Source: Prochlorococcus sp. scB243_495K23 (GTDB taxonomy: Bacteria; Cyanobacteriota; Cyanobacteriia; PCC-6307; Cyanobiaceae). From it: a stretch of DNA of 64,000 bases. The stretch is taken from contig JFLW01000086.1 of NCBI GenBank assembly GCA_000635495.1, positions 103,996 to 167,995 on the forward strand. Reading direction: 5' to 3'. The stretch's first letter is position 1. Every line of letters starts with the position of its first letter. Below are positions 21,009 through 30,438 of the stretch, one piece after another. Under the pieces are notes generated by a model that saw only the letters and a list, made by a program, of their open reading frames with translations, searched no databases and had not been told where the DNA came from. The translations under genes were made by a program, and so were the position numbers.

Positions 21009-21116
21009 ATGGAAAAATCATTTCTAAATTTCATTTATTGGATCTTGGTAAAGTCAGCTGAAAGTTACTACGGAGATTCATTAAAAACAGAAGTACCACA
21101 TACACCTTATTTTTAA
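21009..21116 (+). CDS. 35-aa microprotein MEKSFLNFIYWILVKSAESYYGDSLKTEVPHTPYF
   Basis: Paralog of 16204-16323. Confidence 0.5.
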   Translation: MEKSFLNFIYWILVKSAESYYGDSLKTEVPHTPYF

Positions 21117-21183
21117 TTTTTGCGGACTTTAACTTTTAATATTAGATCTCTAGTTTGAGATCTATTAGTTTGGAATTAATTTA

Positions 21184-21342
21184 TCAAAAAACACAATATG
21201 GGTTACTTATAGATTCTCTACAAAATATTCTCTTAAGTTGAATTTCTTTTAGTGATTGTGAATAGATTTTAGCGGTAAGGATCGCTCCAAAATTAACTAA
21301 AATTATAATTAGAAGAAGTAGCTCAATTGCGAGGTTGGTCAT
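21184..21342 (-). CDS. 52-aa membrane microprotein
   Basis: MTNLAIELLLLIIILVNFGAILTAKIYSQSLKEIQLKRIFCRESISNPYCVF. Confidence 0.45.
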   Translation of the reverse strand: MTNLAIELLLLIIILVNFGAILTAKIYSQSLKEIQLKRIFCRESISNPYCVF

Positions 21343-21419
21343 AAGATTACCCTCCTTAAATCTATATAAAAACTCTATAAGGTCAAAATAGTTATTGAAT
21401 AGAGTTTAAATTCCTATTT

Positions 21420-21584
21420 TTAACCATCGAAATTCTCTGGTAATAATCTAGGTTCACAATTTTCGACGCATTCGTCTAGAGACTTTTTACTATTACTCTT
21501 AATTTCGCAACTACGAAGACAATCATAAAAGGCATACTTTGGATCTAATTCATTTTTGAATTGTTTATTTCTAAATGTATTCAT
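21420..21584 (-). CDS. microprotein with twin CX3C motif (CLRSC...CVENC)
   Basis: MNTFRNKQFKNELDPKYAFYDCLRSCEIKSNSKKSLDECVENCEPRLLPENFDG. Confidence 0.5.
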   Translation of the reverse strand: MNTFRNKQFKNELDPKYAFYDCLRSCEIKSNSKKSLDECVENCEPRLLPENFDG

Positions 21585-21586
21585 GA

Positions 21587-21694
21587 TCAAACTCCCTTTG
21601 ATTTTTTTTCAAGTTGATTAATTAATTTATCCAACCAAAGAGTGTTGTTGATCTTTTTTGTGTCTTTAAAGTATTTCGTTTTGAACGTACTCAT
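21587..21694 (-). CDS. microprotein of the NTLWL family
   Basis: MSTFKTKYFKDTKKINNTLWLDKLINQLEKKSKGV; directly upstream of the twin CX3C ORF. Confidence 0.5.
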   Translation of the reverse strand: MSTFKTKYFKDTKKINNTLWLDKLINQLEKKSKGV

Positions 21695-22079
21695 GTAATT
21701 ATCCCTCAATCAGTTGGTCCAACATAGAGGTGCTTATTGAAATTTCCTAGAGCAAAAATACTGATTGTGAATATAGTGAAATATTTAAAACTGATTAATT
21801 TATAGTTTATATTTTAGGTATTACAACTCTTGATTCTTGTATATAACTCATACTAAATAATTTCTAAAAAGAAGGTTAATTATGACTTACGGAAATCTAA
21901 TTAAAAATAAAATTCAACATGCATTTGGTGGTTTGTTTGATACGTTATCAATTAAGAGAAAACTAACTGATGCTCAAATGGAATGTATGCAATTCGGTAT
22001 TTGCGATTATGCTCCAAGACAAGTTGAGGATGTTCCCTTTTTTCATTATTAATTTGAATCCATTTTAAAGTAAGGGTAA

Positions 22080-22394
22080 TTAGCTCCTCCTCACCCAATC
22101 AGGAGATCCACTAAACCAATCAGCAAGATCATCATTTTTGGGATCAAAATGATTTTCAGTTTCTAAGCCATCAAGGCCTAGATTCTGGATAAGTCCATTT
22201 ATTCCATCTGATTTTTGCTTGCCATATCTCCTCAAGCTATTAGCTTTCTTAAGCCATGTCCATATAGTTGAATTATGTTTTGCAAGCTTTTCTACATAAA
22301 TTCTTTCTTCCAATGCTACAGGTTCATCTAATGAAATCCTCTTTACAATATCCTTAATTTTTAAACGAGTCTTGTTGGTTAGAAACATATTCAT
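22080..22394 (-). CDS. hypothetical protein
   Basis: 104-aa ORF, W-rich: STIWTWLKKANSLRRYG...DWFSGSPDWVRRS. Confidence 0.6.
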   Translation of the reverse strand: MNMFLTNKTRLKIKDIVKRISLDEPVALEERIYVEKLAKHNSTIWTWLKKANSLRRYGKQKSDGINGLIQNLGLDGLETENHFDPKNDDLADWFSGSPDWVRRS

Positions 22395-22706
22395 AAAAGA
22401 AGTTAATGATTTATAAAAGTTTTTTTTGTGAATGTCTTGTCAATCTTTATTTCAAGAAAAAGTATTTTTTAGAGGCTTTTCAAGGACAAATATATGTATT
22501 TAGCAACAGGTACACTTATTTGGTAAAAAATACTACTTAATTTGATTTATATAACTTATGTAAAAATGAGTTCCATATAAGTTTCTCTACTTAATTTAAG
22601 ATTTAATTTATAAAATCGAATAAGGAAATTTTACATTTACAATCAAGCTAAACTAAGAGGAACATAACCCTCTTTTTTCTGGCAAAAACTTTTTATTTAA
22701 TCACTA

Positions 22707-23426
22707 ATGAAAGGTCAATGGACAAAAGTTTATAGTGGTGATTTACCTCTTAGATCTTGGTGGGTAGATTCAGGTAGTGACTGTAAATATATATCTATAG
22801 TTTTACCAGAGGTGTTTGGAATAAATCACTGGATAAGAAGTTTTTCTGAAAAATTAGCTAAACAAAATGTAACTGTATTAGCCTTACCTCTTTACGGTAG
22901 AACAGCTCCAAAATTAGATTTATCATACAGCGAAGCAGACTTAAAATTAGGCAGGCATCATAAAAATTTAACCACTTCAAAAAATATTATTAAAGATATT
23001 TCTGCAGCTCTGAATTGGGTTAAAGAAAAATATCCAAAAAAGAAAATCTCAATTATTGGATTTTGTTTTGGGGGTCATGCAGCAGTTATAGCTTCTTCTT
23101 TAAAAGGAATAGATAGTACATTTTGTTTTTATGGAGCAGGGGTAATTGCGCCAAGAAAGGATACTAATTTTGCACCTATTGATTTACTAGAAAAAGTTTC
23201 TGGAAAATTAAACTTCATATGTGGTTCTTCAGATGATTTAATTCCCGTACAAGATAGATTAGAAATTAAAAAAAGATTTAAAAAAATAGATCCGTTAGAA
23301 GAAAGATTTATTTATATCGAAGTTAAAGAGGCTGATCATGGCTTTATGTGTGAGGAAAGAGAATCTTTCCACAAGGATGCATCATTAATTGGTTGGAATT
23401 TATTGATGAAAGAATTAAATTATTAA
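22707..23426 (+). CDS. dienelactone hydrolase-like alpha/beta hydrolase
   Basis: GFCFGGHAAVIA nucleophile elbow; EADHGFMCEERESF. Confidence 0.8.
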   Translation: MKGQWTKVYSGDLPLRSWWVDSGSDCKYISIVLPEVFGINHWIRSFSEKLAKQNVTVLALPLYGRTAPKLDLSYSEADLKLGRHHKNLTTSKNIIKDISAALNWVKEKYPKKKISIIGFCFGGHAAVIASSLKGIDSTFCFYGAGVIAPRKDTNFAPIDLLEKVSGKLNFICGSSDDLIPVQDRLEIKKRFKKIDPLEERFIYIEVKEADHGFMCEERESFHKDASLIGWNLLMKELNY

Positions 23427-23608
23427 AATTCTTGAGAATAATTTTGATTAGTGTCTGCACTAATAATTTATTAAAATTCAATACCTTCATGAAAAAACTT
23501 TTAAAAAATGGCTTCAGATTAAATAACTTCAAAAGTCAAATCAATTACTGCCAAAAATGAAAAAAATAAATACTATGAGTTTAAATAATTTTTTAGAAAT
23601 TCAAATTC

Positions 23609-24037
23609 ATGATGAAAAATTTATTCATAGCATTTGCTGTTGCATTAATGCTTATCAACCCTAGTATTTCTATAGCTTCAGAATCTCCCGTTGATGTACA
23701 AGAAGTCTTTGTAGGTTCTGAAACTATGGATGGAGATGCTCTTAAATACCCAAAAGGAAAAGCAGAAATAAGATTACAAAGAGTCGAGTTGGCTGAAGGA
23801 GGAATAGTTCCACTCCACTCTCATCCAATTCCATTATTAGGCAATGTTGAGCAAGGTACGATTGTTGTCAAAAGAGAGGGGATGGAAGATCTTACCTATA
23901 CAGCAGGGGATACTTTTATAGTTGGCCCAAAGACACCAAAACATACAATGGGTAATGCAAAAACTGATAACGCAATAGTTTGGTTCGCAGCAATTGGAGC
24001 AAAAGATGTTCCAATTTTAATTCCCGCTGAAGGATAA
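23609..24037 (+). CDS. secreted cupin-domain protein
   Basis: Signal peptide; VPLHSHPIPLLGNVEQGTIVV...GDTFIVGPKTPKHTMGN. Confidence 0.75.
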   Translation: MMKNLFIAFAVALMLINPSISIASESPVDVQEVFVGSETMDGDALKYPKGKAEIRLQRVELAEGGIVPLHSHPIPLLGNVEQGTIVVKREGMEDLTYTAGDTFIVGPKTPKHTMGNAKTDNAIVWFAAIGAKDVPILIPAEG

Positions 24038-24109
24038 ATTTTAATCTTAAATCAATTTTTTTTGATTTACATTCAAACTAAAATGAGGAGCAGTTAGCTC
24101 CTTTTTTTT

Positions 24110-24418
24110 ATGACTGCCCAAAATTTTATGAATGTTGTTCGATTTAAATTAAAGTCAGATTGTATAGATCAGTATTTTAAAGTAATAGATAAAACAAGTT
24201 TTGAGGGGATGACTCAAAGATATATCGCAAAAACTGGAGATTATGATTACTGTTTTGTTGGGATCTGGAAAAATGCAGAATCTATTGCAGCTCAAAGACC
24301 AGCTATGATTGCTCATCTTGATGAGGTTAGAGGATTTATGGAAGAGTTATCTCCTGAACTTGGAGTTACTGACCCTGTTTCAGGAAATATTGTTTCTAAA
24401 GTTGGGTATCACGATTGA
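24110..24418 (+). CDS. small ABM-like (dimeric alpha-beta barrel) protein, near-identical to 44451-44759
   Basis: 102 aa with five differences from the copy at 44451-44759. Confidence 0.6.
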   Translation: MTAQNFMNVVRFKLKSDCIDQYFKVIDKTSFEGMTQRYIAKTGDYDYCFVGIWKNAESIAAQRPAMIAHLDEVRGFMEELSPELGVTDPVSGNIVSKVGYHD

Positions 24419-24458
24419 CAGTCGATCTACAATAAGGGGGAAATAAGCTCCTTTTTTT
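24413..24458 (+). promoter_or_regulatory. GATTGACAGTCGAT element; its TGA is the stop of the upstream gene
   Basis: GATTGACAGTCGATCTACAATAAGGGGGAAATAAGCTCCTTTTTTT directly before ATG 24459. Confidence 0.75.
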
Positions 24459-24854
24459 ATGAAGTTAAAAAATATTTTAAAAACTACTGGAGCGCTTCAT
24501 ATCCTGTTGGGGTTGTTAATTATTTCTCTACTAATTTTTTCAGTGGAAACTATTGCAGGCAACGCTTCAAGTGAAACATTGCTTCTTGTTAGAGGTACTG
24601 CAGATGTTGTAGCTGCTAGTAATTTAGGAATAGGTTTTTTATTGATTATTTGTAGTTCCATTAAAGATAAAGCCTCCTTAAGAAAAGTTTTATCAGGTGA
24701 ATTAGCTTTGATTTTTTGTTTTTTGGCAGTAGCTCTATTTAATACTTTTAACGCTGGGACAATTGTTGATGGAGGACCCCCTCCTCCTTTCTGGATTGTT
24801 TTAATAGTGAATCCTCTTTTATGTATCTATGGATTAGTTAACAATAAAAATTGA
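24459..24854 (+). CDS. membrane protein, hypothetical
   Basis: 4 predicted hydrophobic segments. Confidence 0.6.
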   Translation: MKLKNILKTTGALHILLGLLIISLLIFSVETIAGNASSETLLLVRGTADVVAASNLGIGFLLIICSSIKDKASLRKVLSGELALIFCFLAVALFNTFNAGTIVDGGPPPPFWIVLIVNPLLCIYGLVNNKN

Positions 24855-24901
24855 AACGCTTACTAATTGCACCGCTATATTAAATACGATTGACAGTCGA
24901 T
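24851..24901 (+). repeat. composite junction copy 1: TTGAAACGCTTACTAATTGCACCGCTATATTAAATAC + GATTGACAGTCGAT
   Basis: Same composite as 28531-28581 and 43884-43934. Confidence 0.8.
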
Positions 24902-25005
24902 ATAGAAATTATAAAAATTAAATATTTCAGTAGATCGGAAGAAGAAAGCAAAAATATTACATGCTTTACTTACTTTTAACCTTGATATGTTTTAAATAAA
25001 TTTAA

Positions 25006-25422
25006 TTGATTATTTCTATGGAAAAATTTTCCCAAAATCTTCTTAGGCTTTCTCTTTCAATATTATTTTTAAGTTTTCCTATTGGTTTTTTATTCGCAGG
25101 TTTTGAATATTTAAATACCAAAAAGTTTTTATCATCAAAATATGATGAATTAAATGAAAAGATAGAAGACTATATTGAGGATATGGAAAAAACTTATCCT
25201 GAAACTATAAAATATTTTCCTTCAACTAAATTGGCAGATAAATCTCCTCTTGCAACATTACTTTTAACAAAATCAACTATGAAATTATTTCAAGTTTCCG
25301 AATATCTAAAATATAAAAATTCTATTTTGAATACTACTGACGAGATATCAAAGACCGTTGATGCATTTATAGAAGAATTAAGAATTGAATATCCCGAATT
25401 AAATAGAATACTTCCTAGATGA
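25006..25422 (+). CDS. membrane-anchored hypothetical protein
   Basis: N-terminal TM, coiled C-terminus; stop overlaps the next start (ATGA). Confidence 0.55.
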   Translation: MIISMEKFSQNLLRLSLSILFLSFPIGFLFAGFEYLNTKKFLSSKYDELNEKIEDYIEDMEKTYPETIKYFPSTKLADKSPLATLLLTKSTMKLFQVSEYLKYKNSILNTTDEISKTVDAFIEELRIEYPELNRILPR

Positions 25423-25988
25423 AACGCTTACTACTCCCACTACTAGCAGCCCTCGCTTTACCTACTGCTGTTAATGCTGGAATATCTGATGAATTACATA
25501 AGAAATGTTTAGAAGCACGAGATTATGCAGGTTGCGTGAATACTAATAAACAATTTTCTCGCAAAAAAGATAAAGAAATATCTGGGATAGGAATAAGGCT
25601 TTTTCTTAATAGTGATACTGCTGAATTAACTATTCAATCTGTAATAAATAACTCTCCCGCCGCTACAGCTGACATTCAACCAAATGATGTAATCATAAAA
25701 ATAGATGGCAAATCAACTAAAGGAATGGGTATAAATGAAGCTGTTTCTCTCATAAAAGGACCAAAAGATAAGCCAATTAAATTAGTTTTATCAAGAATTA
25801 ATGAGGCAGGTAAAAAGGAAAAAATAAATGTTCGATTAGTAAGAGATACTTTTAAAGTCTCAACAAAAGACTATTTATATGAAGGTGATTTAAGGAGGCA
25901 ATTAGAGTTTTTCTTTCCAGAAAATATAAAACAGATTTTTCCAGAAAATGATTCCTCGTCAAAGCTCAAAAAAGGAACTTCAATTTAA
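25419..25988 (+). CDS. secreted PDZ-domain protein with MKRLLLPLLAALALPTAVNA signal peptide
   Basis: PDZ-like GIGIRLFLNSDTAELTIQSVINNSPAATADIQPNDVIIKIDGKST...EAVSLIKG. Confidence 0.8.
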   Translation: MKRLLLPLLAALALPTAVNAGISDELHKKCLEARDYAGCVNTNKQFSRKKDKEISGIGIRLFLNSDTAELTIQSVINNSPAATADIQPNDVIIKIDGKSTKGMGINEAVSLIKGPKDKPIKLVLSRINEAGKKEKINVRLVRDTFKVSTKDYLYEGDLRRQLEFFFPENIKQIFPENDSSSKLKKGTSI

Positions 25989-25996
25989 ATTTCTGA

Positions 25997-26209
25997 ATGA
26001 AACGCATACTCCTAGTTGAGCTTTTATTAGTTTTAATTACCATAATTTATGTTTCTCTAAACCCAATTTCAAGAATTTATATTGCTGATTATTTAGAAAA
26101 GATATCCTTATTTTATTTAAAACAGTAAGTGAAGAAGATTTAAATAAGTGGTATGAGAAAAGAGATAAGTATGAATTACTTGAGAAATTAGGAGGAACTG
26201 CTTATTGAT
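25997..26209 (+). pseudogene. frameshifted paralog of 30861-31058
   Basis: MKRILLVELLLVLITIIYVSLNPISRIYIADYLEKISLF|(+1)LFKTVSEEDLNKWYEKRDKYELLEKLGGTAY*; 1-nt deletion in a T-run. Confidence 0.6.
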
Positions 26210-26252
26210 TGACAGTCGATATAAAATTTGAGAGATAAAACCCTCTCTTTTT
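26207..26252 (+). promoter_or_regulatory. GATTGACAGTCGAT element
   Basis: GATTGACAGTCGAT + hairpin GAGAG/CTCTC + T5, then GTG 26253. Confidence 0.7.
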
Positions 26253-27302
26253 GTGAAAAAATTATTATACATTTTTCTAGTATTGATGTCTTTTACCACT
26301 GGTAATTCATACTCATTGGAAAAGGTACCTGTTCCAGATTCTGTAGATAAAAAAACAAAATCTCCTTGGAATTTTTCTGAAGACTTTGAAAATCAAGAAG
26401 AAGGAAAATTAAAAGTTGCCAACCCTAACCCTTCATCCTCAAATTCTCCTTCTGGTGGGGGTACAGAAAAATCATTCAACCAAATATTTCGAATCTACGA
26501 TAAGGGAGCAGGTTTAAAACCATTTAGAATTAAAAAAGATCTTGATGGCAATAAGTATCTTGAAGTTACAGTGAAACATGGATGGAATAATGATCCTCTT
26601 AAAGAAGGTTCAGGAAAAGAAACAGAAAGAGCAATATTTGAGACAAAGCAAAGAAGCACTTTAAATAAAGAAATATGGATTGGTTTTAAAACAAGACTTC
26701 CTAAAGATTTTAAACATACAGATGGCAGAGTAACGTTTTTTGAATTTAAAAATCGACATGTATATATGAGAACGCATCCTCTTGTAAGAATAAGTTTTGA
26801 TGACACTGGAAAAACATTAAAAATAGCAGGTAATACTGCCGGTACTGGTTTCAATAGAAGGAATAAAGAAGATAATATTAAGCATCGCATTGATATAAAA
26901 TATAAAAAAAATGATTCAAATTGGTTTGTGCGTAATGAAAAAACTAGAGGTGAAAAAAAAATAAAAAATAATTTTAAACTCACACCGAACAAAACATTTA
27001 GTGTGACTCAATTAGGTGAATGGAGCACGTATAAAATTGGAATCTATAATACAAAGGATGATGATGGTTTTGTAAAAGTCTTCAAAGATAAGAAATTAAT
27101 ATTTGATTATAAAGGTATAACATCTGACTGGAAAGGAAAATACACTGGTACTAATGTAAGAATAGGTGTTTATAGACACTCGGGAAAACAAATTGGAATT
27201 GAATACCCCGATCAATCTATCCATTTTGATGATTTTATTGTCGTCTCAGATCAAAAAACTTTAGACCAATTGATCAGAAAGAATGAAAACCCCAATGATT
27301 GA
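26253..27302 (+). CDS. secreted polysaccharide lyase-like (heparin lyase I-like fold) protein
   Basis: Signal peptide; AIFETKQRSTLNKEIWIGFKTRLPKDFK...GEWSTYKIGIYNTKDDDGFVKVFKDKKLIFDYKG. Confidence 0.6.
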   Translation: MKKLLYIFLVLMSFTTGNSYSLEKVPVPDSVDKKTKSPWNFSEDFENQEEGKLKVANPNPSSSNSPSGGGTEKSFNQIFRIYDKGAGLKPFRIKKDLDGNKYLEVTVKHGWNNDPLKEGSGKETERAIFETKQRSTLNKEIWIGFKTRLPKDFKHTDGRVTFFEFKNRHVYMRTHPLVRISFDDTGKTLKIAGNTAGTGFNRRNKEDNIKHRIDIKYKKNDSNWFVRNEKTRGEKKIKNNFKLTPNKTFSVTQLGEWSTYKIGIYNTKDDDGFVKVFKDKKLIFDYKGITSDWKGKYTGTNVRIGVYRHSGKQIGIEYPDQSIHFDDFIVVSDQKTLDQLIRKNENPND

Positions 27303-27431
27303 TTAAATTAAATTGAAAGAACGGTAACTATATTCTTAACGATATTATGTAGATAATTTAACCAGAATTTAAAGTGAGGGACTCGCATTTTGAAGAAAAG
27401 AAAGAGAATATAAAGAAAAAAGGTAATTCCA

Positions 27432-27635
27432 ATGGAATCAACCAAAATACCAAAAATGATTATTAAAAAACAACTTAAAAAGGGAGTTATCAAGAAACAG
27501 CTTAAAAAGGTTGATAAAGCAATTGTTGAAATTGCAGAAATGAAATTTGAAAATTATGAAGAAAAAGAAGAAAAACTAGACGCGCTTGTTTTTTTAAAGA
27601 ATCAAATATTGACGGAAGCAGAGGAGTTACTATGA
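27432..27635 (+). CDS. small hypothetical protein
   Basis: 67-aa ORF, overlaps the next ATG. Confidence 0.4.
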   Translation: MESTKIPKMIIKKQLKKGVIKKQLKKVDKAIVEIAEMKFENYEEKEEKLDALVFLKNQILTEAEELL

Positions 27636-27796
27636 ACGGAAGACTAGACAAGGTTGCTATGACCAATAAACTAATGCAACTCAAGAGAGAACTGCACTAC
27701 AAATGTGCGATTGGTGAAAAGGGGAAATGGGAATGTATAGGAGCAAACGATTATCTCAACAGAGTGTTTGATGCATTAGATGAATTTTGGCAGTAA
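27632..27796 (+). CDS. small hypothetical protein MNGRLDKVAMTNKLMQLKRELHYKCAIGEKGKWECIGANDYLNRVFDALDEFWQ
   Basis: 54-aa ORF, ATGA overlap with the upstream ORF. Confidence 0.5.
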   Translation: MNGRLDKVAMTNKLMQLKRELHYKCAIGEKGKWECIGANDYLNRVFDALDEFWQ

Positions 27797-28017
27797 ATAC
27801 TAAACAAAAAAAAAGAATTGATATAGCGACTTGTTGGGCTACTAAAAGAATTTCTGTTATGGATAATCTAGAAAGATATGAAGACAGTTATGCAATAGCA
27901 GAAGAATTTAGAGAGTGGATACTGCATATAGGAGAAAAGAATGAAAATTTAAGAGATTCTTTTTTAAACTTACCAAAGGAATTAAAAGAATTATTAGACC
28001 AAAAAGTCAACGATTAA
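27787..28017 (+). CDS. small hypothetical protein
   Basis: 76-aa ORF overlapping the previous one. Confidence 0.4.
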   Translation: MAVNTKQKKRIDIATCWATKRISVMDNLERYEDSYAIAEEFREWILHIGEKNENLRDSFLNLPKELKELLDQKVND

Positions 28018-28512
28018 ATGAAACGCTTAGCTTTATTTATTGTTTTCCCACTTATATTTGGTTTCGGAAACGATAAAGCAAGATTATGCGAAGACCTTAA
28101 ATTTGCAATAAATAAATCAAAAAATGATTATCAGCAAAAAATATCATTTGCAAAACAAAGCAAAGAATTTGCTAATTATAAAATTGCCAAAATTTATGCA
28201 ATAGAGACAAAATGGGAGGATCTTTTTGATAGTCCTTATGAAATAGAAAGCTTATGTAATGAATATTTCTTAATAAAAGAATTTGATATTGATTTATCTA
28301 GTGAATGTTATTTGTTTGAAACTATCTTAAAAAGTGGAAATTATAGTGATGATGATTTTGATTTTATGCCAGAAGAAAGAAGACAAAATGCTCAAGCTCT
28401 TATAGAAGAATTTAAAGCCAAATATGATCAAATTAATAAACAAGCAAAAGAAGGTTATTTATCAGAACAAAAAGAAATACAGAAAATATATCTAAAGAAA
28501 AAATGCGATTAA
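28018..28512 (+). CDS. secreted hypothetical protein beginning MKRLALFIVFPLIFGFG
   Basis: ATGAAACGCTTA start directly after the TAA of the upstream ORF. Confidence 0.55.
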   Translation: MKRLALFIVFPLIFGFGNDKARLCEDLKFAINKSKNDYQQKISFAKQSKEFANYKIAKIYAIETKWEDLFDSPYEIESLCNEYFLIKEFDIDLSSECYLFETILKSGNYSDDDFDFMPEERRQNAQALIEEFKAKYDQINKQAKEGYLSEQKEIQKIYLKKKCD

Positions 28513-28530
28513 GTCACTTATGGTTTTTAA

Positions 28531-28581
28531 ATGAAACGCTTACTACTTGCACCGCTATATTAAATACTTTTGACAGTCGAT
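28531..28581 (+). repeat. composite junction copy 2 (10-aa ORF MKRLLLAPLY* then TTTGACAGTCGAT)
   Basis: ATGAAACGCTTACTACTTGCACCGCTATATTAAATACTTTTGACAGTCGAT. Confidence 0.8.
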
Positions 28582-28673
28582 CTAAAATAAGGGGCAATTA
28601 TCTCCTTTTAATAAGCTATCTTTAAAAAGATATTCGAAATTTTAAAAGCAAATAAAAAAATATTTCTATAAAA

Positions 28674-29351
28674 ATGGAATTACCAGAAGCAATTCTTTTT
28701 GATTTAGATGGGGTATTACTAGATACAGAACCATTACTAGCTAATGCCTGGTATGAAACCACAAAAGAATATAATTACTATTTATCAAACGATAAATTAC
28801 TAGAATTAAAAGGAAGAAGAAGAATAGATTGCGCAAAAAAAGTTTTCAAATGGATAAATGAAGAAATCACAATAGAAGAATTACTCATTACTCAAAAGTT
28901 AAAAGTAGATAAAGTACTTACTAAAGCAAAACCTTTTAAAGGAGCAATAGAATTAATCAAATTTTGTATAAATACAAAATTACCTATTGCACTAGTAACA
29001 AGTAGTAGTAGTGAAAGTTTTAAAATAAAAAGCTCTGCAAATCCCTGGTTAAATTTATTCAATACAAAGGTTCTTGGAGATGATAAATTCATTTCTGATG
29101 GCAAGCCTTCGCCTGATCCTTATTTGAGAGCATTAAAAATATTGGATGTAGATCCTAGGAAATCATGGGTTATAGAAGACTCATATGCAGGATCTATCTC
29201 AGGACTTAAAGCGGAATGTAATTTAATGTTTTTTTCAAAAGATATTGAAATACTAAATAAATTAATAAATGAATTTAACCAAGAAAAGATTCAAAAAATT
29301 AATGATTTATCAGAAATTATTTATTATTTAAAGTTATATAAAGGATTTTAA
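28674..29351 (+). CDS. HAD superfamily hydrolase
   Basis: FDLDGVLLDTEP, VTSSSSE, DGKPSPDPYLRAL, VIEDSYAG. Confidence 0.9.
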   Translation: MELPEAILFDLDGVLLDTEPLLANAWYETTKEYNYYLSNDKLLELKGRRRIDCAKKVFKWINEEITIEELLITQKLKVDKVLTKAKPFKGAIELIKFCINTKLPIALVTSSSSESFKIKSSANPWLNLFNTKVLGDDKFISDGKPSPDPYLRALKILDVDPRKSWVIEDSYAGSISGLKAECNLMFFSKDIEILNKLINEFNQEKIQKINDLSEIIYYLKLYKGF

Positions 29352-29461
29352 ATCAATCTAATAAATTTGCTAATTCTTCTAATATTTTTTCCTTAGGTAA
29401 TTCTTCCAAAAAGACAAATAAATGAAACACTTAATATTAACTCGACCAAAAGACTAAATTA

Positions 29462-29581
29462 ATGGAATTTTTAAAGGAGCTTTGGCAGAATCATTATGAC
29501 CCATACCATGTAATTCTTGGTATAGGTGGAGTAATAGTATTGTTGGTAATTTATAATCGATTACTCAATAAATATCATTAA
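29462..29581 (+). CDS. 39-aa membrane microprotein
   Basis: MEFLKELWQNHYDPYHVILGIGGVIVLLVIYNRLLNKYH. Confidence 0.45.
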   Translation: MEFLKELWQNHYDPYHVILGIGGVIVLLVIYNRLLNKYH

Positions 29582-29598
29582 TCACAAACCATCGTGGA

Positions 29599-29751
29599 TT
29601 AAGCAGCATCAGATATATTGTTATTCGTATCTTCAATCTTTTCAATCTCTTTAATCATTTCCTCTAGCCATAAAGTATTATCTTCTGATCTCTTTTTAAA
29701 ATAAGAAATCTTAGGTTGATTGATTTCTAATGTCTCATAATCTCCACTCAT
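29599..29751 (-). CDS. microprotein of the NTLWL family
   Basis: MSGDYETLEINQPKISYFKKRSEDNTLWLEEMIKEIEKIEDTNNNISDAA. Confidence 0.5.
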   Translation of the reverse strand: MSGDYETLEINQPKISYFKKRSEDNTLWLEEMIKEIEKIEDTNNNISDAA

Positions 29752-29908
29752 AAAATTTTCCTAAATTTATAACCACTTAAATTTTAGTTAGTTTATTTAT
29801 TAGTTTTACTAAGGGGAAAATAAGAAAAAATTAATTTATGGTTAATATGAACTAAGACAAGTTAAATATTATTTGTAAAAATATCGGAAACACTTAATTT
29901 ACCTAATG

Positions 29909-30142
29909 CTAACCACCAGTACAGAAACGAACCGCATCAGCTGTTGGCGAACCAGTCGCTTTCATTTCTTCAACACATTCATTAAAGAACTTTGATTCTT
30001 TTTTTAATGAGCAAAAGCTTAGTGCAATAGCTACTAAGGCAACAGCTGATACAACTGCTGATCCTAGTTGTATCACTCCGTAAGCAAGCATAGCTTTATT
30101 CTTTTTAAAATCTTTTTTTGTATCTTTCTTTTTATCAGACAT
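29909..30142 (-). CDS. small membrane protein, paralog of 39988-40227
   Basis: GVIQLGSAVVSAVALVAIALSF vs GVIQFSTIVTSITLVFLTVGF. Confidence 0.55.
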   Translation of the reverse strand: MSDKKKDTKKDFKKNKAMLAYGVIQLGSAVVSAVALVAIALSFCSLKKESKFFNECVEEMKATGSPTADAVRFCTGG

Positions 30143-30438
30143 TTTTTTTAAATTCCGAGCTTATTATATTCAATTAAATGACTAAACTCCACATAAAGAA
30201 AAGGTAAGTTATAAAGTTAAATGTTAAATGTATATTGTTATTCCAATAACCAAATTCTGAAGAGGAAAAGCTCAAACTAAAAAGTAGAAAAAGTGATGAG
30301 AAAATTAATTAAAAATTTATTTGAAATTAATTATTTTGTGATTGGTTTTTGAAAATAATTTAATTTCTTAAAAATAACGTTTTCTTAAATTATTTTTAAA
30401 TTTCATATGACATTAATATAGATAATTGAATAATCTTA

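Noticed and set aside
24413-24425. TTGACA inside the 13-mer as a classical -35 box
   Set aside because: Distance to the TACAAT/TAAAAT box is only about 7-8 bp instead of about 17, so the sequence is better read as an operator-like dyad next to a -10
26495-26992. Minus-strand 165-aa ORF antisense to the lyase-like gene
   Set aside because: The opposite strand is a convincing secreted protein; no start signals or motifs
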